Assembly (NCBI GenBank): GCA_949710005.1
Contig: OX453276.1
Span: 4,771,201-4,835,200 of the forward strand
DNA: 64,000 nucleotides
Origin: Ricordea florida
Taxonomy: Eukaryota; Cnidaria; Anthozoa; Corallimorpharia; Ricordeidae
Reading direction: 5' to 3'
The translations under genes and the position numbers were made by a program. Positions 14,801 through 23,165 of this stretch are shown in pieces. Each line of letters starts with the position of its first letter. Position 1 is the first letter of the stretch. The notes beneath the pieces were generated by a model. It made no database searches and was not told the DNA's origin. It saw nothing but the letters and a program-made list of their open reading frames with translations.

Positions 14801-16619
14801 CTGGTTTAAAATAATGAATGTAACTTAAAAAAAAAAACACAATTCACTCACCCACCCAACGTTTCGACACTCCTTTCCAGTGTCTTGGCTTCACTTTATC
14901 GATGCAGAACAGTAATTTTATAATCATGTCTCATTAGGATAGGCAAACGTCAACACAACATGTCTCGCAAAAATATTAAGACTATTAATTCAATTTTACT
15001 TTTCAAAGCATTCAGTACCTTGGTTACACTTCTCAGATCGACTTACGTTCGCAGTTTTTGCCCATAAATCCACGAGAGCAAGAGCAGATATATGCTTCCA
15101 AATTTTCCGTGCAAACCCCTCCGTTTCTACACGGGTTGGGCTCGCATTTGCTTTCCACTGAAATTATTAAAAGAGGAAAGCAAGATGGAGAGGGTATGAG
15201 GACCTGAAAACGCTGCGATCTCATTGAGTCTATTTTCGAGAAAAATCAATGGATAACATCAAAAAAATTTCACTAATATAAAACAACCAATCAAATTTAC
15301 AATAAAATATAGGCACTTGACTAACAAAATTCCTGTATAGGACTACTAAATTGTGCGATTTCAAAACTGGATGTAATAAAGTGGTAATTGAGCTTCGTGT
15401 CGTGCAATTGTGGTCTGAAATCATACTTGTCATTTCAAATCGAACTCGCGCTGCGCACTCGTTCGATATTTGAAAGCACACGTATGATTTCAGATCAAAT
15501 TGCACTCCACTTAGTTCAATTACCATCATTAATTGCATGTCCCTTCTAACCAATCGTGACCACGTGAGAGACAAGTTCGATGGATCATGTCAAATTTTTA
15601 TTTCTTTTAAACTAAGATGCAATGAAAAATTTCACTGAAATAACTAGATGTTTTATAATAGTGTTTTTTTAGCATTTCACTGAACAAAGTGCGTCTAAAA
15701 TGATAAAAAAGACTCAAATGAAAATAATTATGCCACTAACTTACGGTCACAACTTTTCCCATGGAACCCAGTGTGGCACGTGCACTCGTAGTCATCCGGG
15801 AGCTCTGTGCATTTTCCAAAATTTTTACATGGGTTTGGAGAGCATTTGCTTTGAGCTAGGAAAGAAAAAAAAACTAGAAACACATCTTTCACTGGAAAAA
15901 TCTAATATTAGGGAGCTTAAGCACGTGCGTTTTTGAGACGCGGACGGCAACCGGAAGTGAGCTGTTTTCCCTTTTAACTTGTCTACACACGACTACATTT
16001 ACATTGATTAAAATCTTTTCTTCATTAGAGATGATCACTATAAAAATCTGGGAGACACCACTGTCCTGGCACGCGTAATGTTCTCTTCCGGTTGCCGTCC
16101 GCGTCTCAAAAAAGCGCGTGCTTAAGCTCGCTAATGTCAAACTTCCAGGGAGACAAACACAACTTACTTACTTCCGGTCGGCAGGACAAAAAAAGTAAAA
16201 GTTTGTTTCTTGTTAAGAAATAGAAAACATGTTTCGTGTTTCTATCGAGTTTTAGTATAAATCTACTAGCGTTCTATCACAAATGCCGCGCTCTGATTGG
16301 CTACGCTACCCACTATCTATTCTGTGATAGATAGTGAGTAGCGTAATGGCGGCCGCTTCTTCACGTTTTCGAAGTGTCCGTGTAGAAGATTTAGGCAGTT
16401 TACTGGTCGAGGCTGTTCCAGAAAAGACAAAATTTTGAACGACTAGTAGATTTATACTAAAACAATTAGATTATTCGCTCTCGATTTCTATGCGTGATAG
16501 TTGACTCGGGCTGCGCCCTCGTCAACTATCGCGCGATAGAAATCTCGAGCTCATAATCTAATTGTTTAATAGAAACACGAGTGAAAGTTTGAGAGAACGA
16601 GAAATGCTGTGGGAACACG

Positions 16620-16650
<31 letters not shown>

Positions 16651-16665
16651 GAGTTCTCCCAAACT

Positions 16666-16704
<39 letters not shown>

Positions 16705-18809
16705 CATGTTTTCTATTTCTTTTAGAAAACACCGCGACAAAAAAAAGAAAAGCAACTTGTTAGCTTTGATTATCGAAATGTAAATTCTCTTTGCTCGCGT
16801 CATCATTACGTCAACAGCTCGTGCTAGTTCTGTGTTTCTATCGAGTTATAGAAACACGATTTCTAACCAATCAGCGCGCGTACTTTCTTAGGACTGTTTT
16901 CTAATATGTAATTCTTGTATGTCTCTTCAATCCCGGTGGATAGTGGCCTTAGAAATATTCTGCCACTATTTAACGAGATCTTAGAGAAAATGTTTAAGTA
17001 TACAGGAACGATCACTGCTCACCTTCGCATCTTTCTGACTTGTAACCCACTGGGCATATACATCTAAACTCACTTCCAATAGCTGAGCATGTACCTCCAT
17101 TTCTGCACGGATTGACACCACAAGGGTCAATCACTGCAAGAAGACGAAAAGAAACGTATTGCAGGGAATTCGAAAGGCAGCAAAGGTATTTCTAAGCTTG
17201 GACATGAGAGATGGATTGACTTTCAAAGAAGCAACTTATCATGGACAAAACCAAAAGGGTTGATTTTGAATGCATAAATAGATTTTAGCAATGGTATATC
17301 CAAGTAGATATTGGTCTACATTTTCCTACTTGATCGAATTGGAGTTCGAAAGGGCTGGTTTTTCTTTTATGGAGGCAGGAAACAAACCAGAGAACCCCGA
17401 GAAAAACCCTTGGTGCAAACGCTCAACCCACATGAGACCACAGGGTCAGACCCTGGTCACAATTGTACGATGCGAGTGCTCTCCACCCTGCGCCACCCTG
17501 AAAGCAATTGATGGCATATAATTCCTTTTTGCAGGACTCAACGAATATACCTCTACAAAGAAAGCTCCCTGCACAATTTTTGCCAACACAAGCAACATTT
17601 CGCTCCAACCAAAATGGCCCTTAAACTTTTCTAAGTGGACACTAACTAAACAGCACCTGGTCCAGCATACTCCTTGTGATGAACGATGACAATTGGCGGA
17701 CGTCTTTGATGTTGAACTACCACTGGGACGGGAACTCTTTGAGGCGGCAGAGGCACAGGGTGATGAACGAGAACAACCCTTGGGGGTCCATGTACGGGCA
17801 CAGGAAAGGGGGTCTTGACTGGTCTATTTACAATAATAATACGTTGCCCTCTGCGAGGAGGCCCTTCAAACATGGGCGTTAGTCCTTCCCCTCCAAAAGG
17901 TCCTGTCATTGGCCCAGGCATAAAAGGAAAGCTTTGTCTATTGTCTCCTCTGAAGACAACCGGCGAGTTCAGGTATCGGTGAATGGGGCCTCCGTCATAG
18001 CGGTGTTCAACAGGCATATATTTGTGAACTGCTGGAGAGAAGATGTGAGGTGGATTTAAGCCATGCTTTGGCCTCTCGGACATTTCAGTTAGAGAGAAAC
18101 CATTGGTGTCGCCTGCTAAACGAATCCCTTGCTCGGGCACCATTTCCTGAGCCCCGTTGATCTCATTAGGTGCTTGAAAGAATCCTCCAGAAATGCGCTG
18201 CCTTTTGCTACCGGTAACAACGCCTGGGGCCAAGCTTTCGTTTTTCTTCTCAAGATGCTTCTTCACTTGCTCAGAATGTGGCAATTGCAATTTTAATTTT
18301 ACTCTGTTCCGAGATCTTCTGTTTAACCCATCCTCTGCCTCTTCAGACCCTTGCTGGTCCCTGCGTTTTAAAGACTTTCGACCATAAGAATGATCAGAAA
18401 TTTTACCCTTTCGTTTGAAAGCATTGTTTTGAAATTGCTGTGATTTCTGTACTGGCAATCGAAGGTTACTGCTACCACCTGCTATGAATGAGCCACTCTG
18501 AGAGCCGCTCGTGATCCGCTGTTTATGATGACCTACACGAATCGTATCAGTCTCGTCGCTAAATTTAAAAGGTTCCCTTTTCTTTCTCTTTTCTGCTCTT
18601 GAACGATGATTTCTTTGCGAACGTTTATGTTTGACATAGGTGGTGCGATTATTTTGTCTCTCAAGAAACAAATCTCGGCTTGTGATGAATTTATGATTAG
18701 GGCGTGCTGGTGTGCCATTCTTTGTTTTTATCATTCCTGTTCCTTTGCACTCGTAGAGAAAACTTAAAGCCACAACCATAATTGCGGCACTCCAAATCCT
18801 CAATTCCAT
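534..18809 (-). CDS. Gene A model: secreted EGF-array protein, 17 exons visible, 3' end outside window
   Basis: Exons in transcript order: 18809-17657, 17133-17023, 15855-15745, 15157-15047, 13361-13248, 12205-12077, 9340-9266, 7908-7765, 7175-7077, 6047-5919, 5720-5610, 5059-4931, 3081-2977, 2428-2264, 1856-1731, 1144-1046, 641-534. All donors are GT, all acceptors AG and all junctions phase 1; the 3019 coding bases are open throughout. The predicted product starts with a signal peptide and a Lys/Arg-rich then Pro/Val-rich region, followed by Notch-like EGF repeats mixed with a shorter CxxCxxxAxC EGF type. No stop is seen, so the gene continues left of base 534. The layout resembles gene D on the other strand. 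Function is unknown; an extracellular matrix or surface role is inferred only from the signal peptide and the EGF array. Small exons may have been missed in the long introns, such as 9341-12076. Confidence 0.8.
1046..1144 (-). CDS. Gene A exon 16: short-type EGF domain
   Basis: The compact pattern [17 protein letters not shown] with [11 protein letters not shown]. The acceptor is TTTCTTTCTAG and the donor AAAG/GTAAGG, phase 1. Confidence 0.88.
1230..1688. mobile_element. Non-autonomous DNA transposon with CAGGGG...CCCCTG ends
   Basis: The termini CAGGGGTGGATCC and GGATCCGCCCCTG form an inverted repeat about 460 bp apart in a gene A intron. The CAGGG-type ends suggest the hAT superfamily. A clean target duplication was not found and no transposase frame is present. 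Confidence 0.55.
1731..1856 (-). CDS. Gene A exon 15: EGF-like domain
   Basis: Six cysteines ([12 protein letters not shown] ... CLC ... [11 protein letters not shown]) after a PPKAV lead. The acceptor is GCGACTACAG and the donor GACG/GTAAGT. Confidence 0.87.
1985..2140. repeat. Degenerate (AACGAT)n-like satellite tract
   Basis: An irregular run of AACGAT, AACGGT and ATTACG units in the intron between exons 14 and 15 of gene A. Confidence 0.6.
2264..2428 (-). CDS. Gene A exon 14: EGF-like domain flanked by linkers
   Basis: A 165-bp exon: a Pro-rich lead ([10 protein letters not shown]), an EGF domain ([12 protein letters not shown] ... CAC ... [10 protein letters not shown]) and a Ser/Thr linker (TSSFKPTT). 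CDSNPC fits the O-glucose consensus and CQNGATC the O-fucose consensus. The acceptor is TTTCATTCAG and the donor ACAC/GTAAGT. Confidence 0.87.
2685..2925. repeat. Foldback repeat family R4, copy 1
   Basis: A segment starting TTATTATATTTCTCAGTTAG, containing a hairpin around GGGCCGTACTTCACTGTACGG. It is shared with 55938-56217. TTATTATATTTCTCAGT has a counterpart in AGATATAATAAAT inside the element. Confidence 0.65.
2977..3081 (-). CDS. Gene A exon 13: short-type EGF domain
   Basis: The compact pattern [17 protein letters not shown] followed by [12 protein letters not shown]. The acceptor is ATGTCCACAG and the donor AACG/GTGAGT, phase 1. Confidence 0.87.
3108..3310 (+). mobile_element. 5'-truncated tRNA-derived SINE
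   Basis: It matches the body of the SINEs at 44246 and 55239 (CTGCCTTTGCAATACCATCT, TTAGACTTTCTAGTCTTC, GATAAGGACGATAAACC) but lacks the tRNA head. It lies just after gene A exon 13 in plus orientation. Confidence 0.65.
3428..3800. repeat. Interspersed repeat R6, copy 1
   Basis: It shares long stretches with 23641-23995, including CTTATTAACCGAGA, GGGAAATCT, TAATAAGTTATTTATTATAT and CAGAAGAAACAGTTTCTTTG. The ends ATACTACTTATTAACC and GTTAATAAGTTATT are inverted. Confidence 0.65.
3951..4297. mobile_element. Harbinger-like MITE, family 2 copy 1
   Basis: Inverted ends GGGCCGTTCATTTTT and AACATGAACGGTCTC, flanked by TAA on both sides (3948-3950 and 4298-4300). G-rich and C-rich subterminal tracts. 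A 3-bp TAA duplication is typical of PIF/Harbinger elements. A related copy lies at 13509. Confidence 0.65.
4931..5059 (-). CDS. Gene A exon 12: EGF-like domain
   Basis: Six cysteines with an unusually long C1-C2 spacing ([12 protein letters not shown]) followed by CKNGGKC and [10 protein letters not shown]. The acceptor is AAAACGTAG and the donor GAAG/GTAAGT. Confidence 0.87.
5610..5720 (-). CDS. Gene A exon 11: EGF-like domain
   Basis: Six cysteines ([12 protein letters not shown] ... CKC ... [10 protein letters not shown]). The acceptor is CGTTACTAG and the donor CAGT/GTAAGT, phase 1. Confidence 0.87.
5919..6047 (-). CDS. Gene A exon 10: EGF-like domain
   Basis: A 129-bp exon ([12 protein letters not shown] ... 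CEC ... [10 protein letters not shown]) with an extended, acidic C3-C4 loop ending in EWWCEC. The acceptor is TTGTGTTTAG and the donor CACG/GTATGG. Confidence 0.88.
6085..6355. repeat. Diverged tandem duplication, about 135 bp unit
   Basis: Two similar units in the intron upstream of gene A exon 10, each with CACGTGAG near the start, TGCAGTG/GCAGTGCGG, and CTGCTTTGTTGG near the end. Confidence 0.5.
7077..7175 (-). CDS. Gene A exon 9: short-type EGF domain
   Basis: Six cysteines in the compact pattern [10 protein letters not shown] ... CTC ... GYTGDGKTC. This is the CxxCxxxAxC EGF class, also seen in gene A exons 13 and 16 and gene D exons 9 and 15. The acceptor is CTTTTCCAAG and the donor CCAA/GTAAGT, phase 1. 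Confidence 0.82.
7295..7592. mobile_element. GGGACGGACC MITE, copy 1
   Basis: A 298-bp element. Perfect terminal inverted repeats GGGACGGACCATTAGAAAAG...CTTTTCTAATGGTCCGTCCC, flanked by TTA on both sides. The interior has a poly-G tract, then about six TGCAYGAATTTTTTT-like units, then a C-rich tract. Further copies at 42611, 56416 and 61142. Likely PIF/Harbinger-derived and non-autonomous. Confidence 0.88.
7765..7908 (-). CDS. Gene A exon 8: EGF-like domain with N-terminal linker
   Basis: A 144-bp exon: about 14 linker residues, then six cysteines ([13 protein letters not shown] ... CLC ... [10 protein letters not shown]). The acceptor is TTTCTTTCAG and the donor GAAC/GTAAGT, phase 1 at both ends. 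Confidence 0.88.
8523..9016. mobile_element. Non-autonomous DNA transposon with 8-bp target duplication
   Basis: A 494-bp element with inverted ends CCCAGGGGTAGTGGGGG and CCCCCCTACCCTGGG, flanked by a perfect 8-bp duplication TACAGAGC (8515-8522 and 9017-9024). TTTCAAG/CTTGAAA forms part of the subterminal repeat. An 8-bp duplication suggests hAT-type transposition. No transposase. Confidence 0.75.
9266..9340 (-). CDS. Gene A exon 7 (possible): half-size cysteine module
   Basis: A phase 1-1 open stretch of 75 bp with acceptor GGTACTAG and donor TCAG/GTATGA. It encodes only four cysteines ([15 protein letters not shown]), as if the first half of the short EGF type had lost its second half. 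It resembles the terminal exon of gene B (CDNCVGPG). The acceptor has a weak pyrimidine tract, so this could be an alternative or decayed exon. Confidence 0.5.
9960..10110. repeat. Interspersed repeat with GGAGTACCCGGAGAAAAACC core
   Basis: A segment ending in GATCGAACCCAGGACACA. Similar cores occur at 17355-17510 and in part at 43780-43880. It lies directly before a (GTAT)n tract. Confidence 0.5.
10107..10149. repeat. (GTAT)n microsatellite
   Basis: About ten GTAT units, slightly interrupted by GTAC at the start. Confidence 0.85.
10240..10735. repeat. Interspersed repeat R12, copy 1
   Basis: It shares about 500 bp with 25760-26395 (GGGGCTTCTGG, AGCTTTTTCGAAGAG, CTACCACGATGAAAC, GAATTACG). 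The ends CCTAGAAGGT and ATTTCTGAGAATAATT are conserved. Confidence 0.6.
11560..11775. repeat. Interspersed repeat R13, copy 1
   Basis: Contains CTCGGGATATTCAACATTA-like sequence, ATATGAGCAAACG and TCCCTACTCACAGGCTATCA. Related copies at 25668-25745, 42275-42440 (inverted) and 48485-48605. Confidence 0.6.
11796..11834. repeat. (AAT)n microsatellite
   Basis: An uninterrupted run of about 13 AAT units in a gene A intron. Confidence 0.9.
12077..12205 (-). CDS. Gene A exon 6: EGF-like domain
   Basis: A 129-bp exon with six cysteines ([12 protein letters not shown] ... CYC ... [10 protein letters not shown]). CDSNPC fits the O-glucose site C1-x-S-x-P-C2, CHNGATC the O-fucose site and [10 protein letters not shown] the O-GlcNAc site, so one repeat fits all three Notch-type modification motifs. 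The acceptor is CGTCCACAG and the donor CTCG/GTAAGT. Confidence 0.88.
12506..12532. repeat. (TCAA)n tail of a SINE
   Basis: Six to seven TCAA units at the 3' end of the adjoining minus-strand SINE. Confidence 0.8.
12533..12925 (-). mobile_element. tRNA-derived SINE, full length
   Basis: Read on the minus strand, the head at 12922-12845 has A box TTAGCTCAGTTGGTAGAGCA and B box GTGGGTTCGAACC, followed by the body (CTTTCTAGTCTTCTCGGATA) and ending at the (TCAA)n tract. Same family as 23162, 31250, 44246 and 55239. Confidence 0.82.
13248..13361 (-). CDS. Gene A exon 5: EGF-like domain
   Basis: Six cysteines ([13 protein letters not shown] ... CNC ... [10 protein letters not shown]). [10 protein letters not shown] fits the extracellular O-GlcNAc consensus between C5 and C6. 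The acceptor is CTTGTCGCAG and the donor GAAG/GTAAAT. The domain resembles gene B exon 6 (ESKCLPINPC). Confidence 0.9.
13509..13774. mobile_element. Harbinger-like MITE, family 2 copy 2
   Basis: Ends near GAGAGCGTTTATTTTTTT and AAAAAATGAACGGTTCC. The interior matches 3951-4297 (GGGTCGCGTGAAA/GATCACGTGAAAC, ATGTCATAATGTTT, TTAAATGGTG...CCCGAATCACACC). The flanking duplication is eroded. Confidence 0.6.
14165..14262. repeat. Interspersed repeat R18, copy 1
   Basis: The inverse match lies at 50150-50255, sharing GACTCCCGCAAAACCTCGCA and AAGAACTCGT on the opposite strand. Confidence 0.6.
15047..15157 (-). CDS. Gene A exon 4: EGF-like domain
   Basis: Six cysteines ([12 protein letters not shown] ... 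CSC ... [10 protein letters not shown]). The acceptor is TAATTTCAG and the donor GAAC/GTAAGT, phase 1 at both ends, 111 bp like its neighbours. Confidence 0.9.
15310..15530. repeat. Interspersed repeat R19, copy 1
   Basis: It shares GTGCGATTTCAAAACTGG and related segments with 47040-47180 in inverse orientation. The internal foldback around TCAAATCGAACTCG explains the 114-codon open frame here, which is not a gene. Confidence 0.55.
15745..15855 (-). CDS. Gene A exon 3: EGF-like domain
   Basis: Six cysteines ([12 protein letters not shown] ... CTC ... [10 protein letters not shown]). The acceptor is TTTCCTAG and the donor GACC/GTAAGT, phase 1 at both ends. It is close in sequence to gene B exon 4 (CRPNPCRNFGSC), which also shares the DYECTC stretch. 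Confidence 0.9.
15908..16133. mobile_element. Foldback MITE with about 50-bp inverted ends
   Basis: TTAGGGAGCTTAAGCACG at the left and CGTGCTTAAGCTCGCTAA at the right, extending inwards through GAGACGCGGACGGCAACCGG and its complement. Located just upstream of gene A exon 3. Confidence 0.75.
16213..16906. mobile_element. Composite nested repeat: family Y interrupted by family X
   Basis: The Y sequence (TAGAAACACGAG, foldback) is split after position 16249 by an X element of about 318 bp and resumes at about 16568. The uninterrupted Y copy is at 39423-39796. X itself contains two foldbacks (TTTAGTATAAATCTACTAG arms, then CAATTAGATTATTCGCTC arms). Confidence 0.72.
17023..17133 (-). CDS. Gene A exon 2: EGF-like domain
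   Basis: One complete six-cysteine EGF domain ([12 protein letters not shown], then CIC, then [10 protein letters not shown]). The acceptor is CTTCTTGCAG and the donor GAAG/GTGAGC, both phase 1. CRNGGTC fits the O-fucose consensus C2-x4-(S/T)-C3. Confidence 0.9.
17355..17510. repeat. Interspersed repeat related to 9960-10110
   Basis: Contains GGAAACAAACCAGAGAACCC and CGAGAAAAACCC, and ends near CTGCGCCACCCTG. It lies between exons 1 and 2 of gene A. Confidence 0.45.
17657..18809 (-). CDS. Gene A exon 1: signal peptide, basic region and Pro/Val-rich tail
   Basis: The ATG at 18809 opens 384 codons. Residues 1 to about 23 ([20 protein letters not shown]...) form a signal peptide. Residues about 30-190 are strongly basic, with multibasic stretches such as RAEKRKKR that could be furin-type cleavage sites. 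Residues about 310-384 are Pro/Val rich ([20 protein letters not shown]). The frame stays open to a stop at 17646, but an AG-flanked donor CCAG/GTGCTG at 17657/17656 gives phase 1, matching the end of exon 1 in B, C and D. The end of the exon (VPVVVQHQ..., then HH) resembles the end of gene B exon 1, which supports common descent. No known domain is recognised. Confidence 0.85.
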
Positions 18810-19640
18810 TGCTTTTTCCTTCTCTCGTATTCATACAGTTACGTCGACATAATTAGGTTAGTACCATTTTCAAAAACTTTGGAGTTGGGTCGCTTTACTC
18901 AAATCCTATGTATAATGTATCACCCGCTAGTGTTTTAGTTTCGTATGACATCATTGTAGTGGACAAGTACAATTAAGGTCCATAGAGCAGTTTCTCTTGC
19001 GGATCACTTTAAGTGTTTCAGAAGAGGGAAGACAGTCTGAAACTTTAGAAGTACTTCATATTTTTTGACCAAGTGGTGTATTCTTCAACGAAGGAGTCCT
19101 AGCTCAGCAATTGTGGCCAATTGTTATCTACTTCTTTTTCACAACAGGTTTCGTTAAAGACAAAGCCACCGAGGTTGAACATAAACTCACATTAAGCTAA
19201 AAAGGTTATAAAATTATTTGGTGAGCTCGAGCTTGTTGAATTCGTTACTTTGCTTGGTAGGTTTTGAAAGAACCTCGACAGGTTTCAGTTCAGACAAGCC
19301 ACCAATCACAAACAACTTTTATTTAGTAATACTTTCTAATTTTCCTATACTTCATTTGAACAAAGACAGCTTTTTAAACCATAAATCAAATAATTAAACA
19401 GTGCCTTGATTATTTTCACACAAGGTAAAGGTTAAGAAACAATCTTATTTGGAAGTCAGATTAAGATTAATTAATTAAGAGGTAGTGCCAGTTTTTAGAA
19501 AGGGGGAATCAATTCAAACTGCGCCAATTATGGACCATTGACAATGCTCAATTTGAATAGCAAAATCTTGGAGGGTGTTGCCTGCGACTCCTTAAGACAA
19601 TCATCTTGAAACTAGTAGATTAATTTACTCAAACCAGTAG
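18810..19640. other. 5' flank of gene A
   Basis: It contains no recognised gene, SINE or foldback element. The promoter of gene A should lie at its low-coordinate end; no clear TATA box was found. Confidence 0.4.
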
Positions 19641-19649
19641 GACTTCAAG

Positions 19650-20297
19650 AAAGGGGTCTCCACTAAATCATCACTTTTGTATCTTACTGAAACATGGAAA
19701 AAGGCGATTGACGATTGCTATAAAGTTGGAGTCCTATTTGTCGATCTTAGGAAGGCATTCAACACCGTAATTACGTGTTGTTCACGCTCCACTGAGGCAA
19801 TGAATCAATTACGTTGGTCGAGTCTTTCCAAGAGACGCTCTTATCATAAGGTCAAGCTTGTTTTTCTTTGTCTAAACTCTTTAGCCCCTAGTTATTTCTT
19901 GGCATTTTTTACCAGATTTTCGAACATTCATAGCTATTCCACCAGGCAGAGCAGTAGGTTATTGTTACCTAGGGTGAAATCAAATTTTGGAAAAAACACG
20001 TTTCTTTTCAGTGGAGCAAAAATTTTTAATGAGTTGCCCACTGACATAACAAAAGCACAAGACACACAGACTTTCTGCCGCCGTGCAAAAGGGTTTTTAT
20101 TATCGAAATAGTTCTTAGTGATTGTCTCTTAGTATTAAGTATTGTAAATAGATTTCTAACGTAGTTCTTAGTTTTTAAAGTGTACATGAATTTGTATTTT
20201 TAACTTAATGTTATCTATACAGGGCCCCCATGGATACCAGCCTTTGAGCTGAACGGGCTACCCTGTTTAAATAAAGTTTTACTTTACTTTACTTTAC
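19650..20297 (+). pseudogene. Broken non-LTR retrotransposon (CR1/L2-like) fragment
   Basis: The plus-strand frame shows a reverse-transcriptase block (GVLFVDLRKAFNTV) that jumps directly into the C-terminal part of such proteins (TRQSSRLLLPRVKSNFGK ... FCRRAKGFLLSK), so the middle of the RT domain is deleted. After the stop, a 3' UTR ends in AATAAAGTTTTACTTTACTT-type tandem tail. It has no start and no endonuclease part; non-functional. Confidence 0.75.
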
Positions 20298-21739
20298 CGT
20301 AAATCATAACATCCTAAAATCCAAACTATCAGATGTAGGAGTGTCTGGGGTTTTTATGAGTGGATCATGGCCAGAAATCCATTTCATTGGTCGAAAGAAA
20401 GCTGGGGCGGGACAATTAGGTCGATGGTCAAACGAAATCGAAGCCGCTTGGACTTTTTATTGTGTGGTTCACTAAGCGACTGATATGCTACGAATGTCTT
20501 CTGACACGTAATGAAGAAGAAATCGGCGTATCTGCCATACTTTGTAGTAAAAGATTTGACGAACGAACGAAATGCTACAAAACTGAAAATTTGTCGGGCG
20601 TTTATTTATATTTCGAGGTATTTTTGATCTTCGCCAGTTATGTATCCGGATATATAACCAGCTTCCGTTTTTTTTTAAACCAATCAAAGGTCCTGTGATA
20701 AAAGAGTTGTTAGCACTTAGGCTTAACTCAAAAGATGAGAGCAAATGACGGCTAGAAGTCAACAGAATATCGATGTTTCACAGCAACGACAGTAACATAA
20801 CCGGGCTCCATGTAGTCACGCTGTTGACACTTATGTGGAGACCAGACGGCGAATGTTGACTTTATTATTGTGGGATGGGAAGGACGAGGATGCATTTACA
20901 GACGCTATAGCAGTGATGAACTTAAAGAGATGAATGTCAACTTGAAATTTCGAACCGAACAAATTGGAATTTACCAACCGTGTTTTGTCCATGAAGAAAA
21001 GAAACTCATCAATTAAGAGTACGGTACCAGACGTCGTTGTAGACATTTGTTTGGGACTGACAAAAGTACGTTTTTCTGCTTTTCAATTTTATGTTGGAAA
21101 GGGTTAAACTTTAAGTTACGGACTCGATTTTGGTACAGAAATTCCGAATCGGGCGTGTGCAATAGACCGTAACGCTTAGAATATTAAACTTGCTGGAGAA
21201 GAGAAGAACCAGTATGGGATTCATATAAAACCAGCTTATAAAATTCGTACAATGGATGCAACAGCCCCATCCCAATGCTAGATCGAATAATATGCATCAG
21301 TACTTTCATTGCATAATTATTTTGTTTTGGTAAATCAAACACTCGTTGCGGTTTTCTTGGTTATTTTATTCCGAATAAATGCCCTTTATAACACACTAAA
21401 ATGGCGCCTACCTTCGTCAATGACACTTTCAAAATCTTGACTCAGCTGAAATCGTCTGCTGGAATCGATCCATCCCAATCAAATAATTTACGTTCAAAGA
21501 TGATATTCCACATTTACGGCAAAAAAGACTTTGTACACCCCGAAAATCTTGCGGCTTTTTTAGCTTACTTTCAGCAAGTATGAAGGCATCCACTAACAGT
21601 AATTGTACTAAATTCTGTGCCAAAACGATCGCCATTTTGATCAGCTCAAGGACAGCTGATCAACCATCAGCTCAAGGACAGATAAAAGACTGGTAGCTAC
21701 ATAGTGTGATTACGAGGCTGGAGGCTCGGTGGATAATGC
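20298..21739. other. Intergenic stretch without recognised gene
   Basis: A 60-codon open frame at 21401-21583 has a good start context (AAAATGG) but no recognised family. It could be a stray first exon or chance. No repeat family was identified. Confidence 0.35.
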
Positions 21740-23165
21740 TTTTTTGGAGGGAATTTTGGCATACGATCAAGGTTGCGACCTGTCGAAATCGACGTTCCCC
21801 AGGGTTCCTTCCTTGGGCCCAGACTCTTTGCGATTTGAGAAGACGACTTACCGGAGTTGTCCGCAAAAGGAAATCTTCACATATTTGTTGATGACACTAA
21901 GACTCACTATATTTGGTGGGAAGGCGAAGAAATAGAGGATATTACACGGTGGCGAGAAGATATGAATTTTATGTTCAAGTGGCAAGAACAATATCACGAG
22001 TGAGCGAAGCGAACAAGTGAGATATTGTTCTTGTCACTCGAACATAAAATTCATATCTTCTCGCCACCGTGTAATGTTCTTTTTATTATATGGAGACTAA
22101 AGCAAAAGGCGGGAATCGTGACGTCATTGAACGATACGACACTCACACAGGTGACATACAGAAAATACGTCACTCGGGTCCTGGATGAAGTGGCGTATGG
22201 AATCTACGAGTGGTTTAGTTCCCAGTAAAACACTCTTCTCCATATAATAAATTGTTGATACGTTACACCTGATATTAATCGACTTCGAAGTGCGGTGCTG
22301 TAAAAACTACATGACTGTTCATTGCGGTAAAACTCAGTCAATATTGATTTCCAGCCTCGCCTTTTTAGGTCCAATGAGACCCATTATGTTTGGAAATTCT
22401 TTTATTAACTTTACAGCTAACTCTACCTGTTTAGGTGTGAAAATTGACCACAAGTTAAGCTGGAAATCGCAAGTCAAAGCCTTGCAGACTAAGTTTGGAG
22501 GGAAGCTGAATTTCTTCAAAAGTGTTTTAGAAGGAATCTCTAATAAAGGCATTGATCCCAGCATCCCTTATTGCATAGCCATCTGGAGATCATGTTCATT
22601 GTCTACATTCAGCGAATTGGAACATTTGAACATTAAAGCTGCCAAGCTGATCCATACATTGCCCTGCGGAGTCCAGGATTTTGACTCCTTAACCTTGTTA
22701 AATGGAAGCCACTCTGATTCACATCTACAAGCGAAGCATTGCCTCTATAATGTACCAAGCTCATCATAACAGCTTGCCTGGGCAACTTACAGCCCTCTTT
22801 GCATTAATTATAACTTAAGACACATAAATAACAACTTACGCGTATGGTACAATAGTAATTTTGGTAGGAACAGTGTAAGGTACAGGGGACCCATTGTATG
22901 GATTGCAATTCCCAAAGGTATCAGAGAAGTCTCTTCTTTTCAGCTTTTTTAATAAGGGCTTAAACGGGCCTCTAGATCATTGGATTAAATACAGTTTGAG
23001 AAAGATTCTTGTTTAATTAGAATCGGACTTTTTAGGTATTTTCGAGTGAATGATCTTAAGTTAATACCATTTTTAAGTTATTCTAGTCTTGTGGCAGGTC
23101 CACACCAGCCTTAAGGCTGCCTTAGTGTAACTTGCTTTAACTTGTATATATGTATGTATATGTAG
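21740..23165 (+). pseudogene. Second broken LINE, reverse transcriptase split by foldback elements
   Basis: The first part (about 21770-21935) encodes RT blocks VPQGSFLGPRLFAI, a stop, and FVDDT, the degenerate catalytic YxDD box. After an insertion (about 21938-22262) the RT thumb region resumes with frameshifts (MTVHCGKTQS, LGVKIDHKLSWKSQV), then a C-terminal tail (WYNSNFGRNSVRYRGPIVW). The 3' UTR ends near (GTATAT)n at 23150. A CR1/L2-like family is likely. Stops and frameshifts show it is dead. Confidence 0.72.
21938..22262. mobile_element. Foldback elements inserted in the LINE
   Basis: Two adjacent foldbacks: 21938-22075 has arms ATTACACGGTGGCGAGAAGA and its complement around a short loop. 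22080-22252 has TTATTATATGGAG and CTCCATATAATAAA ends. Neither belongs to the LINE. Confidence 0.65.

Noticed and set aside
15230..15574. 114-codon minus-strand open frame
   Set aside because: It overlaps interspersed repeat R19 and has no cysteine pattern or splice-site support.
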